From Komagataeibacter xylinus (lineage in GTDB: Bacteria > Pseudomonadota > Alphaproteobacteria > Acetobacterales > Acetobacteraceae), in NCBI RefSeq assembly GCF_004302915.1, contig NZ_QQBI01000022.1, positions 1 to 53,658 of the forward strand: DNA of 53,658 nt. The letters are read 5' to 3'. Below the pieces are notes generated by a model. That model saw only the letters and a list, made by a program, of their open reading frames with translations. It did not search any database and was not told the DNA's origin. Positions 36,071 to 46,584 of this stretch are shown here, one piece after another (position 1 is the stretch's first letter; every line of letters begins with the position of its first letter). The translations under genes and the position numbers were made by a program.

Positions 36071-36105
36071 AAAAAAACGGCGGCCCGCATGCTACGGGCC
36101 GCCGT
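36071..36105 (-). terminator. Intrinsic terminator of acnA
   Basis: A perfect 11-bp GC-rich stem (ACGGCGGCCCG / CGGGCCGCCGT) has a 7-base loop. On the minus strand it is followed by seven T residues. It lies 46 nt past the acnA stop. Confidence 0.9.
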
Positions 36106-36151
36106 CTTCATCGCTCCATCCCGGCGCAGGCCAGGACGGTGCCGCCTGTTA

Positions 36152-38845
<2,694 letters not shown>

Positions 38846-39042
38846 TGGCTTTGTTTCCTCCGAGGCATCAGCAACGGATCGTCCCGTGTGATCGTGTATC
38901 CTCCGCTGCCCTTTTTGTGGCGCGGGGTTTGTGACCTTGTCGGGGACAACCTGCTTGATCTCCCAACGGTGGTAGAACATACCCGGACGCGGTTGCGACA
39001 CAAGCTGGAGCCGGTAACAAGAAACCGGGAGCAGGCATTTTT

Positions 39043-39771
39043 TTGTCCCACTCCCATCCTTTGCCCATTGCCCGGAGGATTTCCGTCATTCCTGCCTTTA
39101 CTCCCCCCGGCCGCCCGCTGCTGGAAGTGGAAAATATCTCGGTTTTCCGCGGTGAACGGCTGGTTCTGGACCGTGTCGGCTTTACGCTTGAAGCTGGTGA
39201 CGCCCTGCTCCTGACCGGCCCGAACGGGGCTGGCAAGTCCACCTTGCTGCGCGTGCTGGCGGGATTGCACAAACCGGAAGGCGGCCATGTGCTGTGGTCT
39301 GGCGTGGATGCGCTGGCCGATCGCAGCCAGCATGCGGGGCGGGTGGCCTATCTGGGCCACCAGGATGCGCTCAAGCTGGGGCTGACATTGCGCGAGAACC
39401 TGACGCTGGCCGCGCGCGCAAGCGGCGGAAATCCTGACCTGTGCATGGAATCACTCAACATTTCCGGCCTGGCCGACCTGCCCGCGCGCATGCTCTCGGC
39501 GGGGCAGAAACGCCGCGCGGCGCTGGCGCGCGTGCTGCTGGCGCAGGCCCCGCTCTGGCTGCTCGATGAGCCGAGCCTGGGGCTGGATATCAATACCATG
39601 GGGCTGCTGGGCACCCTGTTCGCCGCCCACCGGCAGGCTGGCGGAATTGTGATTGCAACCACCCATGTTCCCCTGCCCCTGCCCGATGCCCGCACGCATG
39701 CGCTGCCGGGGCTGAACGAATCCGACATCCCCCAGCCGCTGGAGGATTTCCCCGAGGACGACCTGCTGTGA
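39043..39771 (+). CDS. ccmA: Cytochrome c biogenesis ABC transporter ATP-binding protein CcmA
   Basis: CcmA is the ATPase of the CcmABCD complex that releases holo-CcmE during cytochrome c maturation. The frame has Walker [10 protein letters not shown], the signature-like [17 protein letters not shown] and Walker [13 protein letters not shown], then [12 protein letters not shown]. The start is uncertain. There is no ATG near the conserved [17 protein letters not shown]. Candidates are TTG at 39043, TTG at 39061, or an ATT at 39088 preceded at 9 nt by GGAGG. Its stop overlaps the ccmB GTG start by 4 bases. ccmC does not follow. Confidence 0.9.
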   Translation: MSHSHPLPIARRISVIPAFTPPGRPLLEVENISVFRGERLVLDRVGFTLEAGDALLLTGPNGAGKSTLLRVLAGLHKPEGGHVLWSGVDALADRSQHAGRVAYLGHQDALKLGLTLRENLTLAARASGGNPDLCMESLNISGLADLPARMLSAGQKRRAALARVLLAQAPLWLLDEPSLGLDINTMGLLGTLFAAHRQAGGIVIATTHVPLPLPDARTHALPGLNESDIPQPLEDFPEDDLL

Positions 39772-40448
39772 CACTCCGGATTCCCGCCCTCATCACCGCC
39801 ATCCTCGAACGCGACCTGCGGCTCGCACTGCGCCACGGGGCCGACACGCTGGGAGCGGTGCTGTTCTTCATCCTTGCGGGCGCGCTGTTCCCGCTCGCCC
39901 TTGGCCCCTCGCCCGAACTGCTGCGGCGCATGGCGCCGGGCATCGTGTGGGTGTGCGCGCTGCTTGCGGCCCTCCTGCCGCTTGACCGGCTGTTCGGCTC
40001 GGAGCTGGAAGATGGCTCGCTGGACCAGTTGCTCATGACCGGCCTGCCGCCCTCGCTCATCGCGCTGGCCAAGATGATGGCTCACTGGCTGACCACCGGC
40101 CTGCCGCTGCTGCTGGCAGCAGGGCCGCTGGCCATCATGCTCGGCATGCCCACCACCTCCATGGTGGTACTGCTGACCGGGCTACTGCTGGGCACGCTCA
40201 TCCTCTCGCTCATTGGCGGCATGGCGGCATCGGTCGTGCTGGGCGCGCGGCGCGGCGGCGTGCTGCTGCCGCTGCTGGTGCTGCCGCTGACCACACCCGC
40301 GCTGATCTTTGGCGCGGCAGCGCTTGATGCGGCGCAGACCGGCCTGTCATGGGGGCCGGACCTTGAACTGCTGGGCGCGTTCCTTGCCGCGGCCCTGCCG
40401 CTCTGCCCGCTGGCAGCAGGCGCCGGGCTGCGGGCGGCGGTGGAATAA
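39768..40448 (+). CDS. ccmB: Heme exporter membrane protein CcmB
   Basis: This 226-residue integral membrane protein has about six hydrophobic helices and is the permease partner of CcmA in the CcmABCD complex. Family marks are ERDLRLALRHGADTLGAVLFF, DRLFGSELEDGSLDQLLM and the late PLTTPALIFGAAAL. The GTG start at 39768 overlaps the ccmA stop. Its stop is 5 bp from the convergent copC-like gene. The remaining ccm genes (C, D, E, F, G, H) are not in the window, so the operon is split in this genome or region. Confidence 0.93.
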   Translation: MTLRIPALITAILERDLRLALRHGADTLGAVLFFILAGALFPLALGPSPELLRRMAPGIVWVCALLAALLPLDRLFGSELEDGSLDQLLMTGLPPSLIALAKMMAHWLTTGLPLLLAAGPLAIMLGMPTTSMVVLLTGLLLGTLILSLIGGMAASVVLGARRGGVLLPLLVLPLTTPALIFGAAALDAAQTGLSWGPDLELLGAFLAAALPLCPLAAGAGLRAAVE

Positions 40449-40453
40449 GGCGG

Positions 40454-40864
40454 CTACTTCCCGCCCGCGGGCGCTGCTGCAATTGCGGGGCCTGCGGGGT
40501 CGACATCAAAGGGCACATTGCCTTCCGCAGGCGTGCCGCCGGGCGCGCGCATGCGCCAGTGCAGCACGTAATGCCCCGGCGTGAGCGCCACGGTGGTGGC
40601 CAGGCCCTGCTGTTCATCATCACTGGGAGAGGCCGCAAGCAGTTGCGGCACACCGCTTGGGCCCAGCAGGAGCAGGCGCGCGCGGAACGGGTCGATCACG
40701 CTGTTATAGCCCAGCTTGATCGCCACATTGCCCGCAGGCACATGCTGCCCTGCCGCTGGCGTGGCGTGAACCAGCACGGGGGCGGCAGACGCCCGCACCG
40801 CCACGACACACCCGAGGAAGGACAGGCCCAGCAAACGCAGCGTTGAAACACGGGACACGGGCAA
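40454..40864 (-). CDS. CopC/YobA-like periplasmic copper-resistance-domain protein
   Basis: The 136-residue protein has a signal peptide (about 1-28, ending ASA) and a CopC-type beta-sandwich: VHATPAAGQHVPAGNVAIKL, DPFRARLLLLGPSG and ALTPGHYVLHWRMRAPGG. Canonical CopC starts its mature chain with a histidine that ligates copper. Here the predicted mature end is APVLVH, so that site may be shifted or lost. The family binds copper in the periplasm. The TTG at 40864 has GGAGG 6 nt upstream, which supports it over internal starts. It converges with ccmB, so no operon link. Confidence 0.82.
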   Translation of the reverse strand: MPVSRVSTLRLLGLSFLGCVVAVRASAAPVLVHATPAAGQHVPAGNVAIKLGYNSVIDPFRARLLLLGPSGVPQLLAASPSDDEQQGLATTVALTPGHYVLHWRMRAPGGTPAEGNVPFDVDPAGPAIAAAPAGGK

Positions 40865-40915
40865 GGAACACCTCCGGCAAGGATGGAACTGCCCTGTGTA
40901 TCCCCCCGATACACG

Positions 40916-40953
40916 CAGGGCGGCAAGACTTTCGTCCCGCCGCCCTGTTTTAT
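40916..40953. terminator. Hairpin with flanking A/T runs downstream of the decarboxylase gene
   Basis: A 9-bp stem (CAGGGCGGC / GCCGCCCTG) with a 14-base loop is followed by TTTTAT on the plus strand. On the minus strand it lies about 37 nt past the decarboxylase stop and is preceded by ATAAAA. It probably ends the decarboxylase transcript, although the T-run is on the opposite strand. Confidence 0.45.
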
Positions 40954-40983
40954 TCAGACGTGTCCAGACCGTGCAGGACGCGA

Positions 40984-42114
40984 TCAGATATAGTGTTCCT
41001 GGATCGGCTTGAGGCCATTGAACCCGGTCGAGCAGTAGGTCGAGACATATGCCCCGGTGGACAGCAGTTCGATCCGGTCGCCCGATTCCAGCCCCAGCGG
41101 CAGGGCGTAGGGGGTTTTTTCATACATGATGTCCGCCCCGTCGCAGGTCGGGCCTGCAATGGCGACCGGGCCTGTTGCCGTGCCATCATGCGGGGTGCGG
41201 ATGCCGTAGCGGATGGCCTCGCCCTCGGTCTCGGCCAGGCCGCCGAACCGCCCGATGTCAAGATAGACCCAGCGCACGCCGTCATCCATGCCACGGCGGC
41301 TGACCAGCACCACTTCCGATGACACGACACCCGCATCACCCACCATGAAGCGACCCGGCTCGATGATCATTTCCGGCAGGTCATTGCCGAAATGCTCGGT
41401 CATGGCGTGGCTGATGGCCACGGCAAAGCGGTCGATGCCCGGCACGTCGTCACGGTAGCGGATGGGGAACCCGCCACCAAGGTTGACCATGCGCAGGTCA
41501 AGCCCCGCGGCCTTGAGGTCGGTGAACAGCATGCCCACGCGGGCGATCGCCGCCTCGTACGCGCCGGTCTCGGTCTGCTGGCTGCCCACGTGGAAGGACA
41601 GGCCATAGGGGTCAAGTCCGAGGTCACGCGCGCGCAGCATCAGGTCGCGTGCATTGTCCAGCGTGGTGCCAAACTTGCGCGACAGCGGCCAGTCAGCGCC
41701 CTCGTTCTCCACGATCAGGCGGCAGTAGACGCGCGAACCCGGTGCGTGGCGGGCCAGCTTCTCGAGTTCTTCCGCGCAGTCAAAGGCGAACATGTCCACG
41801 CCTGCGGCAAATGCACGGGCGATGTTCGAGGCCTTCTTGACCGTGTTGCCAAACGAGACATCGGCCGGCCGCGCGCCTGCTTCGAGGCACATGGAAATCT
41901 CTTCCCACGAGGCGGCATCGAACGACGAGCCAAGACCCACCAGGCGGGTCAGGATCTCACGGGCGGGATTGGCCTTTACGGCGTAGTAGATCCGGGCCAG
42001 CGGCAGCGCCTCGCGCAGGGCGCGGTAGCGTTCTTCCACCCGGTCGACATCAACGATAAGGCATGGCGTGGCAGGAGCCTGCTCAGCCAGATAACGAGCG
42101 ATTTTGGGAGTCAT
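40984..42114 (-). CDS. Ornithine/lysine decarboxylase (alanine-racemase-fold PLP enzyme)
   Basis: This 376-residue class IV-type decarboxylase makes putrescine (or cadaverine). It has the PLP lysine in IYYAVKANPAREIL near residue 53, the SFHVGSQQTE motif, VNLGGGFPIRY, IIEPGRFMV and the substrate cysteine in GPTCDGADIMYE. The end YVSTYCSTGFNG is typical of eukaryote-like bacterial ornithine decarboxylases. The substrate choice between ornithine and lysine is not readable here. The ATG at 42114 is preceded by AAGGG at a loose spacing. It overlaps the stop of a 39-codon upstream frame (ATGA), so leader-controlled translation is likely. Confidence 0.9.
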   Translation of the reverse strand: MTPKIARYLAEQAPATPCLIVDVDRVEERYRALREALPLARIYYAVKANPAREILTRLVGLGSSFDAASWEEISMCLEAGARPADVSFGNTVKKASNIARAFAAGVDMFAFDCAEELEKLARHAPGSRVYCRLIVENEGADWPLSRKFGTTLDNARDLMLRARDLGLDPYGLSFHVGSQQTETGAYEAAIARVGMLFTDLKAAGLDLRMVNLGGGFPIRYRDDVPGIDRFAVAISHAMTEHFGNDLPEMIIEPGRFMVGDAGVVSSEVVLVSRRGMDDGVRWVYLDIGRFGGLAETEGEAIRYGIRTPHDGTATGPVAIAGPTCDGADIMYEKTPYALPLGLESGDRIELLSTGAYVSTYCSTGFNGLKPIQEHYI

Positions 42115-42230
42115 CGCACCCAAATCCCTTCTGTACTGCCGCCCGGATGAACACAATTCTGGAATTGCACAAACGGACAGATGTTGCGAAACGGTCTAAC
42201 GGACCAGCGACCAATAAGGACCCCCACCAT
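42111..42230 (-). CDS. Candidate upstream ORF (39 codons) coupled to the decarboxylase gene
   Basis: The frame starts at an ATG at 42230 and ends in a TGA that overlaps the decarboxylase ATG (ATGA at 42114-42111). The peptide is rich in arginine and aromatics in its middle (RWSVRPFRNICPFVQF). In enterobacteria the speF leader peptide senses ornithine by stalling the ribosome. A similar job here is an analogy, not a match. No strong ribosome binding site precedes the ATG, and the frame also stays open further upstream. Its coding status is unproven. Confidence 0.3.
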   Translation of the reverse strand: MVGVLIGRWSVRPFRNICPFVQFQNCVHPGGSTEGIWVR

Positions 42231-42492
42231 GTGGTGGCCCGATTGCCAGAACGCTTGACGTCGTTGCGTAACCTCAGAGGGCCAGTGGCACGTGCGTTGT
42301 TGCGTAGGGAGCGCATATGCGCACAATACGCGCCCGACGCAATAGAAAAATCCTCACGGTCCGCAATTTTTCCTTTAGGATCACACGATCGTGGCACAAT
42401 GCACACAGGCCGCGCCACTCCGCGCCCGGCGTGCCACCGCACAACAGGACAAGAAGCCCGCCTTGATTGGTTCCTCATCTACTGAAATCGAT
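42115..42492 (-). promoter_or_regulatory. Long decarboxylase leader, candidate speF-type RNA motif
   Basis: Nearly 380 bp separate the decarboxylase and the divergent yihY-like gene (276 bp if the latter starts at 42391). Alphaproteobacterial ornithine decarboxylase genes are known to have a structured leader called the speF motif. This position and the presence of stems (for example CCACCA/TGGTGG at 42224-42237) fit such a leader. I cannot fold or align it by eye, so the call rests on context. A TTGACG at 42255-42260 may belong to a plus-strand promoter. Confidence 0.4.
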
Positions 42493-43434
42493 ATGACGGA
42501 CATACCCCCGCCTGCGCCCCACCTGCCGCATTTTTCCATGCAGCAGGTGAGGAAAGTGCTGCGGCAGGTCGCCCGCAACATCGTATCTGACCAGATCACG
42601 CTGGCTGCGGCAGGCTGTGCGTTCTACGCCACGCTCTCGCTTTTCCCGGCCATGAGCACGCTCATCTCGCTCTATGGCCTCCTGTTCGACCCGCAGACGG
42701 TGGAGCCCCAGCTCGTGGTGCTGCGCAACGTGCTGCCGCCTTCGGCCTATGACATGATCGGCGCGCGCATCCACCTGCTGGTAGCCGAATCGCATTCATC
42801 GCTTACACTCAACCTGATCATCTCCACCACCATCGCCACATGGTCGGCCTCGGCCGCCACGCGCTCGCTCATCCTGGCGATGAACGTGGCCTACAACACG
42901 CCCGAAACCCGCAGCTTCCTGCGCTTCCAGGCCATGGGCATGGCGCTGACCTTCTGCTCGATCTGCGGCGGCATCCTCACGCTGGCGCTGATGGTGGGCC
43001 TGCCGTTCCTGCTCGACTACCTGCCACAGAAGCTTGAACTCGCCCCCCCGCCCGGCTCGGTCGAGCTGCTGGTGCGCATGGGCGGGCCCATGCTCATGCT
43101 TCTGTTCGTGCTGTCGCTGTGCTCGGCGCTGTACCGCTTTGGCCCCAACCGGCCCCATACCTACTGGCGGTGCATCCTGCCCGGCTCGATCGGGGCCACG
43201 CTGCTGTGGCTGCTCTCCTCGGCGGGGTTCTCGTATTATGTCAGCCATATCGCGGGCTACAGCGCCACCTATGGGCCGCTGGGCGCGTTCATCGCCATCA
43301 TGATGTGGTTTTATGTCTCGGCCTATGTGGTGCTGCTCGGCGCGGAACTGAATGCGGGACTCGAGATCGAGATGAAGCTGCGCTGCTCGCCCAACAAGAC
43401 AATGGAAGGCTGGACCAAGCACCAGCGCCTCTGA
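42493..43434 (+). CDS. YihY/virulence-factor-BrkB-family inner membrane protein
   Basis: The protein, about 313 residues from the ATG at 42493, has roughly six membrane helices and the family pattern DQITLAAAGCAFYATLSLFPA near the start. It also has WSASAATRSLILAMNVAYNTPE in the middle and YGPLGAFIAIMMWFYVSAYVVLLGAELNA near the end. These are standard marks of the YihY (formerly RNase BN) family. The function is unknown; it is a transporter-like protein. A GTG at 42391 with AGGATC upstream could give a longer form of 347 residues. The gene is divergent from the decarboxylase. Confidence 0.88.
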   Translation: MTDIPPPAPHLPHFSMQQVRKVLRQVARNIVSDQITLAAAGCAFYATLSLFPAMSTLISLYGLLFDPQTVEPQLVVLRNVLPPSAYDMIGARIHLLVAESHSSLTLNLIISTTIATWSASAATRSLILAMNVAYNTPETRSFLRFQAMGMALTFCSICGGILTLALMVGLPFLLDYLPQKLELAPPPGSVELLVRMGGPMLMLLFVLSLCSALYRFGPNRPHTYWRCILPGSIGATLLWLLSSAGFSYYVSHIAGYSATYGPLGAFIAIMMWFYVSAYVVLLGAELNAGLEIEMKLRCSPNKTMEGWTKHQRL

Positions 43435-43484
43435 ACATGCGCAGGCGCCCGCATGCGTGATACTTCTTTATTAAGGAAGCGTTC

Positions 43485-44027
43485 CTAGCGTGTGGCGCTG
43501 GCTACTTCCTCATCCGCCTCGCGCGCGGGTTCTATTTCAACGGTCGAGACGCCACGGCCCATGATGCCCAGCTGCCGCGCGGCCTCGGGTGACAGGTCGA
43601 TGATGCGGTGCCCACGATACGGCCCCCTGTCATTGACCCTGACCACGACCGAGCGCCCGGTGCTGACGGCATGCACCCTGACCCGCGTGCCCAGCGGCAG
43701 CTGGGTGTGGGCGGCGGTCAGCGCATCGGGGTCGAACTGCTCGCCCGAGGCGGTGGCATGTCCGTTCTGCCTGCCCGTGCCATACCAGCTTGCCAGGCCG
43801 TGCTGGTTCCAGTTGGCAGGCACATGCGCCATGGCGGGCGGGCGCCTTACGCTGGCACGCGCGCCGTGCCGCGTGGTAGTGGCCGCATGCCGTGCCGCCG
43901 CCTGCGCCGCGCCGGGCAGGCCCGATATTGCCAGCATCAGGCATGCCACCGCCACAGAAGCCCCGAGACGCGCCGCATTACCGCCCCGCGCCCCGCCTGC
44001 TGGCCTATGATCGGTTTTTCCTGTCAT
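43485..44027 (-). CDS. rlpA: RlpA-like septal ring lytic transglycosylase
   Basis: RlpA-type proteins have a double-psi beta-barrel that cleaves glycan strands lacking stem peptides. The 180-residue protein has an N-terminal signal peptide (about 20-45, ending AAQAAA). The barrel follows (GLASWYG, ATASGEQFDPDALTAAH, LGTRVRVHAV, VVVRVNDRGPY and RIIDLSPEAARQLG). The C-terminal SPOR domain of E. coli RlpA is absent, as in many shorter homologues. No lipoprotein cysteine is obvious in the signal region. The ATG at 44027 (MTGKTDHR) is chosen; the upstream extension to 44114 overlaps the divergent aroQ leader. Confidence 0.85.
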   Translation of the reverse strand: MTGKTDHRPAGGARGGNAARLGASVAVACLMLAISGLPGAAQAAARHAATTTRHGARASVRRPPAMAHVPANWNQHGLASWYGTGRQNGHATASGEQFDPDALTAAHTQLPLGTRVRVHAVSTGRSVVVRVNDRGPYRGHRIIDLSPEAARQLGIMGRGVSTVEIEPAREADEEVASATR

Positions 44028-44159
44028 GACGCCACCATAGCATAATTGGACCCGCAAGGCATAATTCAGCCTGCAGGCCGGGCGCAGGGGCGCTGCAAGG
44101 AGGGCCTGACGCATGATCGGACTTGGAACCGGGCGGCGGGCGTGCTAGGCGCGTGCATC

Positions 44160-44615
44160 ATGGAGCGCCCTCTCATTGCCGTGCTGAACGGCCCAAACCT
44201 GAACATGCTCGGACTGCGACAGCCCGAGGTCTATGGCCATGCCACGCTTGATGACGTGGAGCAGGTCTGTGTCCAGGCCGCCGAACGGCTCGATGTCGCC
44301 ATCGACTTCCGCCAGACCAATGGCGAGGGGGAACTCGTTTCATGGATACAGGAATGCCGGGGCCGCGCACGCGGCATCATCATCAACCCGGCGGCCTATT
44401 CCCACACCTCGGTTGCCATACTCGACGCGCTGCTGGCCGTTGATCTGCCGGTGATCGAGGTGCACATCTCCAACATTCACCGCCGTGAAGCCTTCCGTCA
44501 TCACTCCTACGTCTCCCAGGCCGCCATTGGCGTCATATGCGGGCTGGGCGTACGGGGGTATGCCCTGGCGCTTCAGGCCATGACAGACATGATTCTGGAC
44601 GAGGACGATCAATGA
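44160..44615 (+). CDS. aroQ: 3-dehydroquinate dehydratase, type II
   Basis: AroQ catalyses the third step of the shikimate pathway, removing water from 3-dehydroquinate. The 151-residue protein has the signature NGPNLNMLGLRQPEVYG (catalytic tyrosine at its end), INPAAYSHTSVAILDAL and EVHISNIHRREAFRHHSYVS with the catalytic histidine. The length is right for a type II enzyme. The start at 44160 is set by MERPLIAVLNGPN. Its stop overlaps the accB ATG by 4 bases, the common aroQ-accB-accC order. Confidence 0.96.
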   Translation: MERPLIAVLNGPNLNMLGLRQPEVYGHATLDDVEQVCVQAAERLDVAIDFRQTNGEGELVSWIQECRGRARGIIINPAAYSHTSVAILDALLAVDLPVIEVHISNIHRREAFRHHSYVSQAAIGVICGLGVRGYALALQAMTDMILDEDDQ

Positions 44616-45076
44616 GCCGACTGCTCGTGGATGCGGATGCCATACGGGCATTGGCTGAAATTCTCACCGATACCGGCCTGACCGAAATCGAGATCGCGGA
44701 AAAGGACAACCGCATTCGCGTGGTGCGCGCCGCCGCCCCCGTGGCGCATGCCGTGCCCGCCCCGGCCCCCGTGGCCGCGGCACCGGTTGCGCCCACGCCC
44801 GTGGCCCCGCCCGCCGCCAACCCGGCCGACCTGTCCAAGCACCCCGGCGCGGTCACCAGCCCGATGGTGGGCGTGGCCTACCTGGCGCCCGATCCGTCCT
44901 CCCCCGCTTTCGTGACCGAAGGCCAGCAGGTGGCCGCCGGCCAGACGCTGCTGCTGATCGAGGCCATGAAGACCTTCAACCAGATCAAGGCCCCGCGCGC
45001 AGGCACGGTCAGCCGGATCCTGGTGCAGTCCGGCGACCCGGTCGAGTTTGGCGAAGCGCTGGTCATCATAGAGTAA
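44612..45076 (+). CDS. accB: Acetyl-CoA carboxylase biotin carboxyl carrier protein
   Basis: AccB carries biotin for fatty-acid synthesis. The 154-residue protein has an N-terminal helical domain ([20 protein letters not shown]), an alanine- and proline-rich linker (about 40-75), and a biotinyl domain with the modified lysine in [12 protein letters not shown]. It overlaps aroQ upstream, and its stop shares one base with the accC ATG (TAATG). All three genes are one transcript that ends at the terminator at 46448. Confidence 0.96.
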   Translation: MSRLLVDADAIRALAEILTDTGLTEIEIAEKDNRIRVVRAAAPVAHAVPAPAPVAAAPVAPTPVAPPAANPADLSKHPGAVTSPMVGVAYLAPDPSSPAFVTEGQQVAAGQTLLLIEAMKTFNQIKAPRAGTVSRILVQSGDPVEFGEALVIIE

Positions 45077-46425
45077 TGTTTTCCAAGATCCTCATTGCCA
45101 ATCGTGGCGAGATCGCCCTGCGCATCCTGCGGGCCTGCCGCGAACTGGGCATCCGGACCGTTGCCGTGCACTCCACGGCCGATACGGATGCCATGTATGT
45201 CCGCCTTGCGGATGAAGCCGTGTGCATCGGGCCGCCCGCCAGCCGCGATTCGTACCTCAATGTCGCGGCCATCCTCTCGGCGGCCACCATCACCGGGGCG
45301 GACGCCATCCATCCCGGCTATGGATTCCTGTCGGAAAACGCCGATTTTGCCGAGACGGTCGAGGCCCACGGCCTGACCTTCATCGGGCCGACGGCGGAAC
45401 ATATCCGCATGATGGGCGACAAGATCACCGCCAAGACCACCATGATGGCGCTGGGCGTGCCGCTGGTGCCCGGCTCGGATGGCGCGCTGGAGAGCCTGGA
45501 GCAGGCGCGCGAGGTTGCGGCGAAAGTCGGCTACCCCGTGCTGATCAAGGCTGCCGCCGGTGGCGGCGGGCGCGGCATGAAGGTCGCCCCCACCGAGGCC
45601 GACCTTGAGGAGGCATGGAGCGTGGCCCGCACCGAGGCCCGCGCTGCCTTTGGCAATGACGAGGTCTACCTCGAAAAATACCTCGACAAGCCGCGCCATA
45701 TCGAACTCCAGATCATGGCCGACACGCATGGCAACGTGGTGCATTATGGCGAGCGTGACTGCTCGCTGCAACGCCGCCACCAGAAGCTGCTGGAAGAGGC
45801 GGGCTCCCCCGCCCTGACAGCCACGCAGCGTGACGAGATCGGCGCGATTGCCACCTCCGCCCTGACCAAGCTCGGCTACCGCAACGCGGGCACGCTGGAG
45901 TTCCTGTACCAGGACGGGCAGTTCTGCTTCATCGAGATGAACACCCGCCTGCAGGTGGAGCATCCGGTGACGGAAATGGTGTGCGACGTGGACCTCGTGC
46001 GCGAGCAGATCCGCATCGCGGCGGGCGAGCCGCTTGGTTACAGCCAGTCGGACATCCATTTCTCCGGCCATGCGATCGAATGCCGCATCAACGCCGAGGA
46101 CCCGCAGACCTTCATGCCCACGCCGGGCACGATCACGGTCTACCACCCGCCGGGTGGCCTGGGCGTGCGAATCGATAGCGCGCTGTATGCGGGCTACCGC
46201 GTGCCGCCTTATTACGACAGCATGATCGCCAAGCTGATCGTGCGCGCGCCGACCCGGCTTGAGGCGATCGAGCGCATGCGCCGCGCGCTCGATGAATTCG
46301 TGATCGAAGGGGTCAAGACGGTCATCCCGCTGCACCGCAAGATCCTCGAAGACCCCCAGTTCCGCAAGGGTGACTACACCATTCACTGGCTGGAAAACTT
46401 CGTGGCCCGCCAGCAGCAGGGCTGA
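45076..46425 (+). CDS. accC: Acetyl-CoA carboxylase biotin carboxylase subunit
   Basis: AccC carboxylates biotin on AccB using ATP and bicarbonate. The 449-residue protein begins [20 protein letters not shown] and has the ATP-grasp loop [11 protein letters not shown]. It also has [20 protein letters not shown] and the catalytic segment [16 protein letters not shown]. It ends in the C-terminal domain with [20 protein letters not shown]. The length is typical. It is the last gene of aroQ-accB-accC. Confidence 0.97.
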   Translation: MFSKILIANRGEIALRILRACRELGIRTVAVHSTADTDAMYVRLADEAVCIGPPASRDSYLNVAAILSAATITGADAIHPGYGFLSENADFAETVEAHGLTFIGPTAEHIRMMGDKITAKTTMMALGVPLVPGSDGALESLEQAREVAAKVGYPVLIKAAAGGGGRGMKVAPTEADLEEAWSVARTEARAAFGNDEVYLEKYLDKPRHIELQIMADTHGNVVHYGERDCSLQRRHQKLLEEAGSPALTATQRDEIGAIATSALTKLGYRNAGTLEFLYQDGQFCFIEMNTRLQVEHPVTEMVCDVDLVREQIRIAAGEPLGYSQSDIHFSGHAIECRINAEDPQTFMPTPGTITVYHPPGGLGVRIDSALYAGYRVPPYYDSMIAKLIVRAPTRLEAIERMRRALDEFVIEGVKTVIPLHRKILEDPQFRKGDYTIHWLENFVARQQQG

Positions 46426-46447
46426 TCACGCATTACATCAAGACAGA

Positions 46448-46485
46448 AAGCGGCTCCTGCCATACAGCAGGGGCCGCTTTTTTTT
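46448..46485 (+). terminator. Intrinsic terminator of aroQ-accB-accC
   Basis: The stem AGCGGCTCCTGC with its complement GCAGGGGCCGCT (one mismatch) has a loop of about five bases and is followed by eight T residues. It lies 23 nt past the accC stop. Confidence 0.9.
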
Positions 46486-46502
46486 ATGGCTGAAAACGTA
46501 AG

Positions 46503-46538
46503 AAGGAAGTTTTTGGTGAAGCTTTTCCCAAGAAACGT
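46503..46538 (-). repeat. Dispersed two-hairpin repeat, copy 5 (remnant, inverted)
   Basis: A fragment reads AGGAAGTTTTTGGTGAAGCT then TTTCCCAAGAAACGTC. It matches the reverse complement of one end of the family, hairpin-two side. Hairpin one is missing. It lies between the accC terminator and the FUSC gene stop. Confidence 0.55.
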
Positions 46539-46584
46539 CAGATAACGTCCCTCATGCATGACGGCATCGAAATCATACCGCGCG

